From a gamma proteobacterium L18 (GTDB lineage Bacteria; Pseudomonadota; Gammaproteobacteria; Pseudomonadales; Pseudomonadaceae), in assembly GCA_000497835.1 (NCBI GenBank), contig KI547173.1, forward strand, positions 171,525 to 235,524: 64,000 nucleotides of DNA, written 5' to 3'. The notes beneath the pieces are model-generated. The model saw nothing but the letters and a program-made list of their open reading frames with translations. It ran no database searches and was not told the DNA's origin. The position numbers and the translations under genes are program-made. Positions 1 through 8,459 of the stretch are shown here, one piece after another (positions within the stretch are counted from its first letter, which is position 1; each line of letters starts with the position of its first letter).

Positions 1-65
1 AGCAGGCACCGCGCAGCTTCAGACAGTGCGCGGTGCCTGCTTCGCGGGCAGAGCCCGCTCCCACA
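1..65. repeat. REP/REPIN element, family A, cut by window edge
   Basis: Positions 1-15 and 27-41 are perfect 15-base inverted repeats around an 11-base loop. They run into a REP-like arm (CGGGCAGAGCCCGCTCCCAC) at about 45-64. The same arm recurs as complete pairs near 55.9 and 58.7 kb, so this is the right part of such an element. Confidence 0.75.
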
Positions 66-97
66 TTAAGCCTCCCGAAAATGCTGGAGAAAGTAAT

Positions 98-1051
98 TTG
101 TCTTCCCCCATCCCCGTCACCATCCTCAGCGGCTTCCTGGGCGCCGGCAAGACCACCTTGCTGCGCCACCTGCTCAAGGCCGAGCACGGCCTGAAAATCG
201 CCGTCATCGAAAACGAGTTCAGCGACGCCGGCATCGACACGCAACTGCTGGGCGACGCCCCGGTGCAGGTCATGACCCTGGCCAACGGTTGTGTGTGTTG
301 CACCATCCACACCGACCTGACCAAGGCCCTGTACCTGTTGCTGGAACGCCTTGACAGCGGCGAAATCGCCTTCGACCGCCTGGTGATCGAGTGCACCGGC
401 CTGGCCGACCCTGCGCCCGTGGCGCAGACGTTTTTCATCGACGAGGAGTTGCGCGAGCGCTACATCCTCGACGGCATCATCACCCTGGTGGACGCCGCCA
501 ATGCCGAGGTGCACCTGGCCCAGACCATCGCCCAGGCTCAGGTGGGCTTTGCTGACCGGCTGTTGGTGAGCAAGACCGACCTGGTCAGCGCCGAGGCGTT
601 TGAAGCGTTGAGCCAGCGCCTGACGCGCATCAACCGCCGCGCCCCGGTGCGCGTGGTGGAGCATGGCCGGATCGACCTGGCCGAGTTGCTCGACGTGCGT
701 GGCTTCAACCTCAATGGCGGCCTCAACCTGCGTCCGGTGGTGGCCGCCGACAGCCTGGACCGTATCAGCAGCATGGTGCTGCGCACCGACAAGCCGCTGG
801 ACATTGATCGCCTCAGCGACTTCATGAACCAGTTGCTGGAGGAGCATGGGCGGCAGTTGTTGCGCTACAAGGGCGTGCTCAACATTGCTGGCGAGGATCG
901 CCGCCTGGTGTTTCAGGGCGTGTTGAAGCTGTATGGCTTTGACTGGGATATCGAGTGGGCCGAGGGTGAGGTGCGCGAGAGTGTGATGGTGTTTATTGCT
1001 GATGATCTGCCGGAAGCCAAGATTCGGAACGGCTTCAACGCGCTGACCTGA
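98..1051 (+). CDS. CobW/YjiA-family (COG0523) GTP-binding metallochaperone
   Basis: This 317-aa protein belongs to the COG0523 G3E GTPases, cytoplasmic proteins thought to deliver zinc or other metals to client proteins. The P-loop (GFLGAGKTT) lies near residue 11 and the family metal motif CxCC (GCVCC) near residue 65. The segment VSKTDLV, about residue 160, is the SKxD-type guanine-specificity motif. The CobW C-terminal domain follows to residue 317, a normal length. I chose the TTG at 98 because GGAGAAA precedes it at a good distance; an ATG at 26 would put the REP element into the protein. No Zur box is visible because the window starts here. The exact client metal cannot be told from sequence. 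Confidence 0.9.
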   Translation: MSSPIPVTILSGFLGAGKTTLLRHLLKAEHGLKIAVIENEFSDAGIDTQLLGDAPVQVMTLANGCVCCTIHTDLTKALYLLLERLDSGEIAFDRLVIECTGLADPAPVAQTFFIDEELRERYILDGIITLVDAANAEVHLAQTIAQAQVGFADRLLVSKTDLVSAEAFEALSQRLTRINRRAPVRVVEHGRIDLAELLDVRGFNLNGGLNLRPVVAADSLDRISSMVLRTDKPLDIDRLSDFMNQLLEEHGRQLLRYKGVLNIAGEDRRLVFQGVLKLYGFDWDIEWAEGEVRESVMVFIADDLPEAKIRNGFNALT

Positions 1052-1100
1052 GTCAACCGGAAATCCGTTCGCTCTGGTCTTGTGTGATGTTCACTGGCCT

Positions 1101-1186
1101 CATCGCGAGCAAGCTTTGCTCCCACAGTGTTGAGCCTTACACCTGTATTCGGCTCAACACTGTGGGAGCAAAGCTTGCTCGCGATG
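1101..1186. repeat. REPIN palindrome, family B
   Basis: Two perfect 36-base arms (1101-1136 and 1151-1186) enclose a 14-base loop. The arm carries the core GCGAGCAAGCTTTGCTCCCA. It lies between the convergent ends of the CobW-type gene and the PhoD-type gene, where it may also end transcription. Relatives are at 24.3 and 26.2 kb. Confidence 0.9.
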
Positions 1187-1225
1187 GCATCGACGCCTGG
1201 TCCGGTCAGGATCGCATTGAGTGCA

Positions 1226-2764
1226 TCAACCCTCTTGCGCACCAGGCCGACCATCCTCAACTACAAAGCGCTTCAAGGTCGACACCGTAGCCGCCGGGTC
1301 ACGGCAATCGGACAGCGCCTGAAAGCGCGTCTCCATGCGCCGCGCATCCACGCTCACCGACACATACCCGCGCTGCCGGCTATCAAAAAACCGCACATGC
1401 GGATTGCGCGGCAACACCGCCTTGAACGCCTCGTACGGCGGCCCATCAGACGTCACCGAGGTGCCCACGAACTCCGTCGCCACCACCTCGGCCCCCACCT
1501 TCAGGTCGGTGGTCCAGAACGAGTGGATATCCCCGCCAAAGAACACCGGGTTGCGCGCGCCGCTCTGTTGCACGTTGGCCAGCACCCGGTCGCGGGTGGC
1601 TTCGTAGCCGTCCCAGCCATCGGTCCAGTGGCCCCATTCGTGGGTGTGCGGGTCTTGCTGGTCCAGCGGCGCCATCAGCAGGTCCTGGGCGACGATGTTC
1701 CAGCCGGCCCGGGACTGGCGCAGGCCGTCGTGCAGCCATTTTTCCTGTTCCCAGCCGAGCATGGTGCGCTGCGGATCGCTGAGGGCGGCGCAGGTGGCCA
1801 CGTGGCCGCCGTGGCGGCCGTCGGGCAGCACGCAGGGTTGTTCGGTGCGGTATTGGCGACCGTCCAGCACATGGATGCGCGCCAGCGGGCCCCATTCCAG
1901 ACGGCGGTACACGCGCATGTCCGGGCCGTGGGGCAGGCTGCTGCGGCGCAGCGGCATGTGTTCGTAGAAGGCCTGGTAGGCCGCGGCGCGCCGCTTCAGG
2001 AACGCGGCCGGGTCGACGCCGGCGTCCTGGGACCAGCGGTTGGCGTAGTCGTTCTGCACCTCGTGGTCGTCCCACGTGACCACGCAGGGCGCGGCGGCGT
2101 GCAGGGCTTGCAGGTCGGGGTCGCGTTTGTACTGCGTGTAGCGGTTGCGGTAGCCGTCCAGGTCGCGGGCCTCGGGGATGGCGTGGGCGCGCACCACCTT
2201 GCCGCTGCTGGCCGGGTAGGAATTTTCGTAGATGTAATCGCCGAGGAAAAACACCAGGTCGGGATTTTCCGCCGCCAAGTGACGGTAGGCACTGAAGTAG
2301 CCGCGCTCCCAGTGCGAGCACGAGACAAAACCCATGTTCAACGCCGCCGCCATCTGCACCGGGGCGGTGATCGCCCGGCCGATGGCGCTCTGTTCGCCCA
2401 GCGCCTCGAAGCGGTACCAGTACGGGCGGGCCGCTTGCAGGCCTGTCACTTCTACATGCACCGAGTGGGCAAGGCGGGCGTCGGCCTGCACCTGGCCGCT
2501 GCGCACAATGCGGGTCATGGCCGCGTCGCTGGCCACGCTCCAGCGCACCGCTACCGGCTTGCTCAACGGCTGGTTTTCGGGCACCAGGCGGGTCCAGATA
2601 ACGAAGCCATCGGGCAGTGGATCACCACTGGCCACGCCCAGGGCAAAGGGCTGCCCGACCCCGCTGCTACGGGCGAAAGGGCTCAGGATAGACAGTGCCA
2701 TGCCCGCGCCGACGGCGGTGATCAGACGGCGCCGGGGCAGGTCGATACGGCTGGGGTCGGTCAT
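1226..2764 (-). CDS. phoD: PhoD-family alkaline phosphatase/phosphodiesterase, Tat-exported
   Basis: This 512-aa enzyme hydrolyses phosphomonoesters and phosphodiesters outside the cytoplasm to release phosphate. A twin-arginine signal (PRRRLITAVGAG, residues 10-21) marks Tat export of the folded metalloprotein. Family active-site segments are present in order: SCSH with the metal-binding Cys (about residue 138), FFLGDYIYE, TWDDHEVQNDY and FGGDIHSFW. The ATG at 2764 has a GGAGA ribosome site about 10 bases upstream. A direct repeat resembling a Pho box lies 60 bases before the start. The gene is divergent from the exbD-tonB-receptor-exbB operon, consistent with shared phosphate-starvation control. 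PhoD assignment is secure; the preferred substrate is inferred. Confidence 0.92.
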   Translation of the reverse strand: MTDPSRIDLPRRRLITAVGAGMALSILSPFARSSGVGQPFALGVASGDPLPDGFVIWTRLVPENQPLSKPVAVRWSVASDAAMTRIVRSGQVQADARLAHSVHVEVTGLQAARPYWYRFEALGEQSAIGRAITAPVQMAAALNMGFVSCSHWERGYFSAYRHLAAENPDLVFFLGDYIYENSYPASSGKVVRAHAIPEARDLDGYRNRYTQYKRDPDLQALHAAAPCVVTWDDHEVQNDYANRWSQDAGVDPAAFLKRRAAAYQAFYEHMPLRRSSLPHGPDMRVYRRLEWGPLARIHVLDGRQYRTEQPCVLPDGRHGGHVATCAALSDPQRTMLGWEQEKWLHDGLRQSRAGWNIVAQDLLMAPLDQQDPHTHEWGHWTDGWDGYEATRDRVLANVQQSGARNPVFFGGDIHSFWTTDLKVGAEVVATEFVGTSVTSDGPPYEAFKAVLPRNPHVRFFDSRQRGYVSVSVDARRMETRFQALSDCRDPAATVSTLKRFVVEDGRPGAQEG

Positions 2765-2824
2765 GAAAAGCCTGTCTCCTCGGTCAAAAAAACATGGATC
2801 CTGAATCCTCCCCGTTGCATTTTG

Positions 2825-2843
2825 GTGAACAGAAAGTGAACAG
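2825..2843 (-). promoter_or_regulatory. Candidate Pho box facing the PhoD-type gene
   Basis: Read on the minus strand this is CTGTTCAC-TTT-CTGTTCAC, two perfect 8-base direct repeats with an 11-base period. That is the spacing of PhoB sites, although the core TGTTCA differs from the usual TGTCA. It ends 60 bases before the phosphatase start codon. Confidence 0.55.
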
Positions 2844-2881
2844 TTAAAGCGTCATCTGACTGACTTCCGTCTGCCGCCAAC

Positions 2882-2926
2882 CGGTCAAAAACAGGTAACC
2901 CTTCAGTCATTTTCGGCTGCTAGCTT
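2882..2926 (+). promoter_or_regulatory. Candidate three-unit Pho box and -10 for the exbD-tonB operon
   Basis: Three units, CGGTCAA (2882), AGGTAAC (2893) and CAGTCAT (2904), repeat every 11 bases and resemble the PhoB half-site CTGTCAT. Ten bases after the last unit is TAGCTT (2921-2926), where a PhoB-activated promoter would have its -10. The exbD start is at 2957. Confidence 0.55.
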
Positions 2927-2956
2927 GGCGCCCCTAACTTTACCGGAGGGGGCCCC

Positions 2957-3364
2957 ATGAGAACCTGGGACGAGCCAAAGAAGCGCAAGGCGCACATCGA
3001 ACTGATCCCGATGATCGATGTGATGATGTTTTTGCTGGTGTTTTTCGTGCTGGTAAGCCTGAACGTGATTCCGGCGCTGGGCATGAAAACGCAACTGCCC
3101 AGCGCCGCCCACGCCCAGCAGCTCAAGCCGCAGAACAAGGCGATCCTGACCTTGGGCATCGACGGCCAGTTGCAGCTCGATGGCCAGGCCATGACCCTCG
3201 ACGGCCTGGTGCCGGCACTCAAGGCGGCGCAACAGCCGGACGCCAAGACCACCATCATCGTCAACAGCGACAAGGGCGTGGAAGTGGCGCGCCTGGTGGA
3301 GGTGATGGACACCCTGCGCGGCGGTGGTTTCACCTCCGTGTCCATCGCCACGCGCAAATCATGA
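2957..3364 (+). CDS. exbD: ExbD/TolR-family proton-channel subunit of a TonB system
   Basis: This 135-aa inner-membrane protein pairs with ExbB to turn proton motive force into TonB movement. After a charged cytoplasmic N-terminus comes one membrane helix, about residues 17-38, with the essential Asp in PMIDVMMFLLVFF. A periplasmic ExbD domain follows to residue 135. An AT-poor Shine-Dalgarno (GGAGGGGG) precedes the ATG. It is the first gene of an operon with tonB, a receptor and exbB. Its stop overlaps the next start by four bases (ATGA), so translation is coupled. Carrying its own exbD beside a receptor suggests a dedicated rather than housekeeping energiser. Confidence 0.93.
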   Translation: MRTWDEPKKRKAHIELIPMIDVMMFLLVFFVLVSLNVIPALGMKTQLPSAAHAQQLKPQNKAILTLGIDGQLQLDGQAMTLDGLVPALKAAQQPDAKTTIIVNSDKGVEVARLVEVMDTLRGGGFTSVSIATRKS

Positions 3365-4092
3365 GCCTGTACGCCCTGTACCGCGCCCGCCAATGGCTGG
3401 GCGGGGCACCGGCGCTGGCGGCGCTGGTGATCATCCTGATTGGCGTGCGCACCGCGCCGTTGAAAATCGAGCCCACTTACGACGAGTCGGCCGTTGAGCT
3501 GGCGCTGGTGGAGCCTGAACCCGAGCAACCGCCACAGCCGGTAGTGGAAACGCCACCGCCACCACCCGTGGTGGAAGATGAGGAAGCGGCCCTGCCACCG
3601 CCGCCCAAGCCCGTGCCCAAGCCCGTGCGGCCAAAACCGGTGCCGCCCAAACCCACCGCCAAGCCGGTGGCCAAGGCCGCGCCCAAGGCACAGCCCGTCG
3701 CCGCACCGGCGCCAGCCCCGGCCCCCACCGTCGTGGCAGCGCCACCGGCGCCTGCGCCTGCGCCCGCACCGCCCAAGGTCGATAGCCAGGCGCTGGAAGG
3801 CGGCTACCTGCAGGGGCTGCGTGGCGATATTGAGCGCTTCAAGCAATACCCCACCAGCCGCCAGGCGGCGCTGGAACGCCCCACGGGTGAGGTGGTGGTG
3901 TGGCTGTTGGTGGACCGGGCCGGCAACGTCCTGGACTCCGGCATCCAGACCCAGGCCTCGAGCATGCTGCTCAACCGTGCGGCCAGCACCAGCCTGCGAC
4001 GTATCAAGCAAGTCAAGCCGTTCCCCGAGCAAGCCTTTGGCGGGCGCAGCCAACAGCGTTTTACCGCCACTTTTAACTACAGCGTGCAATAA
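3361..4092 (+). CDS. tonB: TonB-family energy transducer
   Basis: This 243-aa protein spans the periplasm and couples ExbBD to an outer-membrane receptor. A membrane anchor lies at about residues 15-31. A long Pro-rich and Lys-Pro stretch (about 50-145) follows, then a TonB C-terminal domain (about 150-243). That domain contains the QYP element before ALERPTGEVVVWLLVD. The start overlaps the exbD stop (ATGA). The receptor gene follows 24 bases downstream with a GGAG ribosome site. The arrangement implies a private TonB for the receptor encoded next. It is clearly TonB family by architecture, but is unlikely to be the main cellular TonB. Confidence 0.92.
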   Translation: MSLYALYRARQWLGGAPALAALVIILIGVRTAPLKIEPTYDESAVELALVEPEPEQPPQPVVETPPPPPVVEDEEAALPPPPKPVPKPVRPKPVPPKPTAKPVAKAAPKAQPVAAPAPAPAPTVVAAPPAPAPAPAPPKVDSQALEGGYLQGLRGDIERFKQYPTSRQAALERPTGEVVVWLLVDRAGNVLDSGIQTQASSMLLNRAASTSLRRIKQVKPFPEQAFGGRSQQRFTATFNYSVQ

Positions 4093-4116
4093 GCACCGAG
4101 CGCAAAGGAGCAAGCA

Positions 4117-6396
4117 ATGAGGTATAGCAAGATTCGGCTGGCCGTGATCGCTGCCGGCATGGCCCACGGCGCCGCCTACGCCGACACCAGTGATACAGAC
4201 GTGGGCACCATCGGCGTGGAGGGCAAGGCCAGCGTCGGTGCCGGTTACATGGTGCAGGAGGAGGCGCCCAAGTCGCGCTCCACCGTGACCAAGGAAGCCC
4301 TGGACAAGCAGACCGCCACCGGCAACGCCATCGACAAGCTCAAGTACGTGCCGGGCCTGAACATTGCCAGCGAAGACAGCACCGGCCTGTCGGGCTTCAA
4401 GTTCACCATGCGCGGTATGAACTCCGACCAGGTGGGCATGTCGGTGGACGGCATGCCCATCAACGACTCGGGCAACTATGCGCTGTACTCCAACCTGCTG
4501 GGCGACCCGGAAAACATCGACCAGATTTTCGTCACCCAGGGCGCGTCCGAGTCCGATGGCCCGCACATCGGCTCCAGCGGCGGCAACATCGGCATCGTGA
4601 CCATTCGCCCTACCAAGGAAACCGGGGTATTCGTCAAGCAGACCGTGGGCAGCAACAGTACCTACAAGACCTTTGCGCGGGTCAACACCGGCGAGGTCAA
4701 CGGCCTCAGCAACTGGCTGTCGATGTCCCACGAGGAAGGCCAGAAATGGCGCGGCGACGGCGCCGTGCGGGCCGACAAGGTGGAGTGGAACAGCTTCTTC
4801 GATGCGGGTGACGGCAACACCGCCAACCTGATCCTCAAGTACCACAAGCAGGAAAACAACAGCTACAGCCAGCTGACCAAGTCGCAGTTCACCCAGTACG
4901 GCCGTGACTACGACCCGTACCCGTCGGTGGCCACCAAAAACAGCAGTGGCAAGATCACCAGCTATTACGGCCTGGCGCTGAACCCGTTCGAAACCTTCAC
5001 CGCCGTGCTCAACACCAACTTCAAGCTGGCCGACAACCTGTCGCTGTCGGTGATCCCTTATTACTACTACGGCAACGGCGGCGGCGTGGGCAGCTCAAGC
5101 TACGCGCTCAACAGCGGCTCCAGCACCAGCGGCGTGTACGACCTGAGCAACCTGTCCACGGCGGCCCAGTACAACGCCGACGGCACCAGCAACAGCGGCG
5201 TGTATTACCGCTCCTCGCTGACCCAGACCTGGCGCCCCGGCATCACCACCAAGCTGAACTGGGACCTGGGCGACCACAGCCTGCAGTTCGGCTACTGGTT
5301 CGAAGACGCCCGCCAGCGTCAGACCCAACCCTTCGTCAGCATCAATTCCGCCGGCAAGCCGGATGATATCTGGGCCGACAGCGACTACGTGGTGGACGCC
5401 AACGGCAACAAGGTGCAGGGCCGCAACCGCTTCACCGAGACCCCGGCGCAGAAAGTCTGGGCCCAGGACACCTGGTACCTGACCCCGGACTGGACACTGA
5501 TCGGTGGCCTGTCGTTCATGAACGTGGAGCGCAAGGGCCACAACCTGGGCAGCCTCACCGAGGCCGAGGAAAAACGCGAGCAGAGCTACAACAAGTTCCT
5601 GCCCAACATCGGCATCAAGTACCAGTTGAACGAAGACAATCAGCTGTTCTACAGCCTGTCGCGCAACATGCGCATCCCGCAGAACTACGTGCTGTACGAC
5701 GCCAACGAAACCTCCATCGACCTCAAGCCCGAGACCAGTTGGAACCACGAACTGGGCTGGCGCTACCAGCAGCCGAACATGAGCCTGTCGGCCAGCCTGT
5801 TCTACATGAAGTTCCAGAACCGCCAGGTGTCGTCCAAGGATGAAAACGGCGACTACGCCGACATCAACGTGGGCCAGGTGGACAACTCCGGCCTGGAGCT
5901 GGCCTGGAGCGGCCTGCTGCCGCACAACTTCAACTATTACACCTCATACACCTACACCAAGGCCGAGCAAAAGGACGACATGACGGCCTACAACAACGGC
6001 GTGGCGGTGACCCTGCCCACCGCCGGCAAACAGTTCGCCAACGTGCCGCGCAACATGCTGGCGGCCAACATCGGCTACGACGACGGCCACTACTACGGCA
6101 CTTTCGGCGGCAAGTACACCAGCAAGATCTACGGCGACCTGACCAACGACGAAAGCATCCCCGGCCGCACGGTGTTCAACCTGGGCGCCGGCGTGTACCT
6201 GCCGGTGGACCACCGCTTCTTCAAGGACGCCACCCTGCGCCTGAACGTCGACAACCTGTTCGACAAGAAGTACCTGGACGGTGTGTACACGGTGAAGACC
6301 AACTCGGCCACCTACGGCGGCTACCGCGACGGCGACCCGGCCTACATCGTCGGCGTGGAGCGCACGGTGACCGTGGCGCTGGAAGCCAATTTCTGA
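4117..6396 (+). CDS. TonB-dependent outer-membrane receptor
   Basis: This 759-aa protein is a gated 22-strand outer-membrane transporter. A signal peptide ends near AYA-DT (about residue 23). A short TonB-box-like stretch (VGTIGVEG) precedes the plug (about 50-170), with typical plug motifs VPGLN, FTMRGM and SVDGMPINDSG. The barrel ends in a C-terminal Phe (VALEANF), as expected for BAM-dependent insertion. The length is normal and there is no N-terminal signalling domain, so no sigma/anti-sigma pair is implied. It sits between tonB and exbB with its own energising proteins and a candidate Pho box upstream of the operon. The substrate is not evident from sequence; an organic phosphorus compound is inferred from neighbours. 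Confidence 0.93.
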   Translation: MRYSKIRLAVIAAGMAHGAAYADTSDTDVGTIGVEGKASVGAGYMVQEEAPKSRSTVTKEALDKQTATGNAIDKLKYVPGLNIASEDSTGLSGFKFTMRGMNSDQVGMSVDGMPINDSGNYALYSNLLGDPENIDQIFVTQGASESDGPHIGSSGGNIGIVTIRPTKETGVFVKQTVGSNSTYKTFARVNTGEVNGLSNWLSMSHEEGQKWRGDGAVRADKVEWNSFFDAGDGNTANLILKYHKQENNSYSQLTKSQFTQYGRDYDPYPSVATKNSSGKITSYYGLALNPFETFTAVLNTNFKLADNLSLSVIPYYYYGNGGGVGSSSYALNSGSSTSGVYDLSNLSTAAQYNADGTSNSGVYYRSSLTQTWRPGITTKLNWDLGDHSLQFGYWFEDARQRQTQPFVSINSAGKPDDIWADSDYVVDANGNKVQGRNRFTETPAQKVWAQDTWYLTPDWTLIGGLSFMNVERKGHNLGSLTEAEEKREQSYNKFLPNIGIKYQLNEDNQLFYSLSRNMRIPQNYVLYDANETSIDLKPETSWNHELGWRYQQPNMSLSASLFYMKFQNRQVSSKDENGDYADINVGQVDNSGLELAWSGLLPHNFNYYTSYTYTKAEQKDDMTAYNNGVAVTLPTAGKQFANVPRNMLAANIGYDDGHYYGTFGGKYTSKIYGDLTNDESIPGRTVFNLGAGVYLPVDHRFFKDATLRLNVDNLFDKKYLDGVYTVKTNSATYGGYRDGDPAYIVGVERTVTVALEANF

Positions 6397-6420
6397 TTTC
6401 GACCCTGTGGAGCAGACCTC

Positions 6421-7065
6421 ATGAATACCAACCTCATGCACGACATCACGTTCTATGTGATGTACGGCGCCCTGGCGATCGCCGTGTTCATCATCATCGA
6501 ACGCTCGGTGTATTTCGCCTACGTGTGCAAGCAGGCCGCGCGCCTGATGGCGGCCATGTCCGGCAACGCTGCACCGCGTGAACTGCCAGCCGAACTGACC
6601 GCGCGCAACAGCCTGCCGCTGGAAATGGTAACGGCAGTCCTCAAGCAGAAAGCCTCGATCGGCACCCGCAAGGACCTGGACGACGTGATCGACAGCCAGT
6701 ACCTGCACACCCGTGCGCCGCTGGCGCGCAGCCTGTGGATCATCGAGACCATCACTACGGCGGCGCCGCTGCTGGGCCTGCTGGGTACCATCCTGGGCAT
6801 CATCGACACCTTCAAGGCCCTGGCCAGTGCCGGCGTGTCGGACCCGGGGCAGATCTCGGCTGGTATCGGCACGGCCTTGTATGCCACGGGCCTGGGCATT
6901 GCCATCGCGCTGTTCTGCATCGTTTTCCATAACCTGTTCCAGGACCGCCAGGAGCGCATCAACGAACAGCTGAAAATGCTGCTGATCCGCGCCGCGATGG
7001 GGGCGCGCACCGTGGCTGAAAGCGACCTGCTGGAACCCGAGGCCACCCGCTACCGCACCGCATAA
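6421..7065 (+). CDS. exbB: ExbB/TolQ/MotA-family proton-channel subunit
   Basis: This 214-aa inner-membrane protein forms the proton channel with ExbD. Three membrane segments are visible: about residues 8-27, a long one around 108-135 (APLLGLLGTILGIIDTF), and one around 153-173 (GIGTALYATGLGIAIALF). GLLGTILGI with the following IGTAL is the ExbB/TolQ signature. The gene starts 24 bases after the receptor stop. The order exbD-tonB-receptor-exbB is unusual because exbB normally precedes exbD directly. It is the last clearly linked gene of the operon before a REP pair. Confidence 0.93.
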   Translation: MNTNLMHDITFYVMYGALAIAVFIIIERSVYFAYVCKQAARLMAAMSGNAAPRELPAELTARNSLPLEMVTAVLKQKASIGTRKDLDDVIDSQYLHTRAPLARSLWIIETITTAAPLLGLLGTILGIIDTFKALASAGVSDPGQISAGIGTALYATGLGIAIALFCIVFHNLFQDRQERINEQLKMLLIRAAMGARTVAESDLLEPEATRYRTA

Positions 7066-7081
7066 GTTCTGGTGGAACCAA

Positions 7082-7108
7082 CTGTTGGACCTGTTGGACC
7101 TGTTGGAC
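7082..7108 (+). repeat. Three tandem copies of a 9-base unit
   Basis: CTGTTGGAC is repeated three times without a mismatch at 7082, 7091 and 7100. It directly abuts a REP pair in the gap between exbB and the PLD-like gene. Such short repeats can vary in number by slippage; the function is unknown. Confidence 0.9.
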
Positions 7109-7110
7109 TT

Positions 7111-7197
7111 GTGGGACCGAGCGAAGCTCGGGAAGGGGGCGCTGGGGTTCAACTGCTATACCGCAGCGCCCTTTTCCCGAGCTTTGCTCGGTCCCAC
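7111..7197. repeat. REPIN, family C
   Basis: GTGGGACCGAGCGAAGCTCG at the left is matched by its inverted copy ending in GGTCCCAC at the right. It separates exbB from the PLD-like gene, so it may attenuate or uncouple their transcription. Relatives occur at 10.1 and 17.6 kb, with single arms at 56.0 and 59.6 kb. Confidence 0.85.
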
Positions 7198-7223
7198 AGG
7201 TATATCAATAACTGGGAGTCACC

Positions 7224-8435
7224 ATGTTCAAACACTACCTGGGCGCACTCGCGCTGCTGTTTGCAATCCCCCAGGCCCACGCCGACTTCGCCATCCCCGG
7301 CTTCGAACTGATCCACACCGCCCCCGTCGACACCACCCTGGCCACCCCCGACCTGCGCAGCCCTGGGCCGGTGTGGATGCAGTTGTTCGACGGCGCCCGG
7401 CACAGCATCGACATCGAACAGTTCTACGCCGTCGACCACCCAGGCTCGGTGATGGAACAGGTGCTGCAGCACCTGGAAGCCGCCGGCAAGCGCGGCGTCA
7501 AGATCCGCTTCCTGCTGGAAGACAAAGGCCAGAAACTGTCCGACCCGGCCACCCTGGCGCGGCTGCGCGCTATCCCCAACCTGAGCTTCGCGGTGCTGCC
7601 GTACGCCAAGCTGACCGGCAACGGCATTATCCATGCCAAGTTCATGGTGGTGGACGGCGGGCGGGCGTTCGTCGGCAGCCAGAACTTCGACTGGCGCTCG
7701 CTGGAGCACATCCACGAAACCGGTCTGCTGATCAGCGACGCACCGATGGCCGCCCAGGTGCAGGCCATCTTCGATCAGGACTGGCACGCCGAACAGGCCC
7801 TGAGCCAGGGCCAGACCGTGCCCCTGCCAGCCGCTGGCCAACCCGCGCCGCGCACGGGTAACTATCTGGTCGCCAGCCCCGCCCGCTATAACCCGCCCGG
7901 CGTCGGCGACTCCGAGCAGGAACTGCCGCGCCTGCTGGCTGAAGCGAAGAAAGAGATCCGCGTGCAATTGCTGGACTACGCACCGCTGTCCTACGGCCCG
8001 GACAACACCCGGCCGTATTACCCGGTGATCGACAACGCCCTGCGCGCCGCTGCAGCGCGCGGTGTGCGGGTGAAGCTGATGGTCTCGGACTGGAACACCG
8101 CGCCGCCGGAACTGGCCTACCTGAAAAGCCTGGCGATACTGCCCAACGTGCAGGTGCGTATCGTCACCTTGCCCCAGGCATCGCAGGGCTTCATCCCGTA
8201 TGCTCGGGTGATCCACACCAAGACCCTGGAAATCGACGGGCAGGTGGCCTGGGTCGGCACCAGCAACTGGCTGGGCGGCTACCTGGATAAATCGCGCAAC
8301 CTGGAAGTGGTGATGCGCAACCCGGCCATGGCCGCGCGTATCGAACAACTGCATGGGCAGTTGTGGGATGGCCCCTACGCCAGCCCGCTGGACATCAACC
8401 GCGATTACCCCGCGCCCCACCCGGGCACGAAATGA
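7224..8435 (+). CDS. Secreted phospholipase D superfamily protein, PLD3/K4-like (two HKD motifs)
   Basis: This 403-aa protein has a Sec signal peptide ending in AHA (residues 1-20). Two complete HxKxxxxD active sites are present: HAKFMVVD near residue 136 and HTKTLEID near residue 331. Each is followed by GS/GTxN (VGSQNF, VGTSNW). Two HKD motifs in about 400 residues with the context QLFDGARHSIDIEQFY resembles the PLD3/PLD4 and poxvirus K4 group, whose studied members act on nucleic acids. Classical phospholipase D activity is the alternative. A 5'-nucleotidase gene follows 24 bases later, favouring a nucleic-acid or phosphodiester role in P acquisition. The start has GGGAG upstream. Confidence 0.85.
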   Translation: MFKHYLGALALLFAIPQAHADFAIPGFELIHTAPVDTTLATPDLRSPGPVWMQLFDGARHSIDIEQFYAVDHPGSVMEQVLQHLEAAGKRGVKIRFLLEDKGQKLSDPATLARLRAIPNLSFAVLPYAKLTGNGIIHAKFMVVDGGRAFVGSQNFDWRSLEHIHETGLLISDAPMAAQVQAIFDQDWHAEQALSQGQTVPLPAAGQPAPRTGNYLVASPARYNPPGVGDSEQELPRLLAEAKKEIRVQLLDYAPLSYGPDNTRPYYPVIDNALRAAAARGVRVKLMVSDWNTAPPELAYLKSLAILPNVQVRIVTLPQASQGFIPYARVIHTKTLEIDGQVAWVGTSNWLGGYLDKSRNLEVVMRNPAMAARIEQLHGQLWDGPYASPLDINRDYPAPHPGTK

Positions 8436-8459
8436 GTGTTGTGTACTAAGGAGAGTGCA

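Noticed and set aside
1127..2839. Long plus-strand reading frame opposite the PhoD-type gene (570 aa)
   Set aside because: It is antisense to a gene with a full set of family motifs and arises from GC-rich third positions; it has no ribosome site or known domain.
2920..4845. Long minus-strand frame opposite exbD-tonB and the receptor
   Set aside because: It spans several real genes on the other strand and has low-complexity composition typical of GC-rich shadows.
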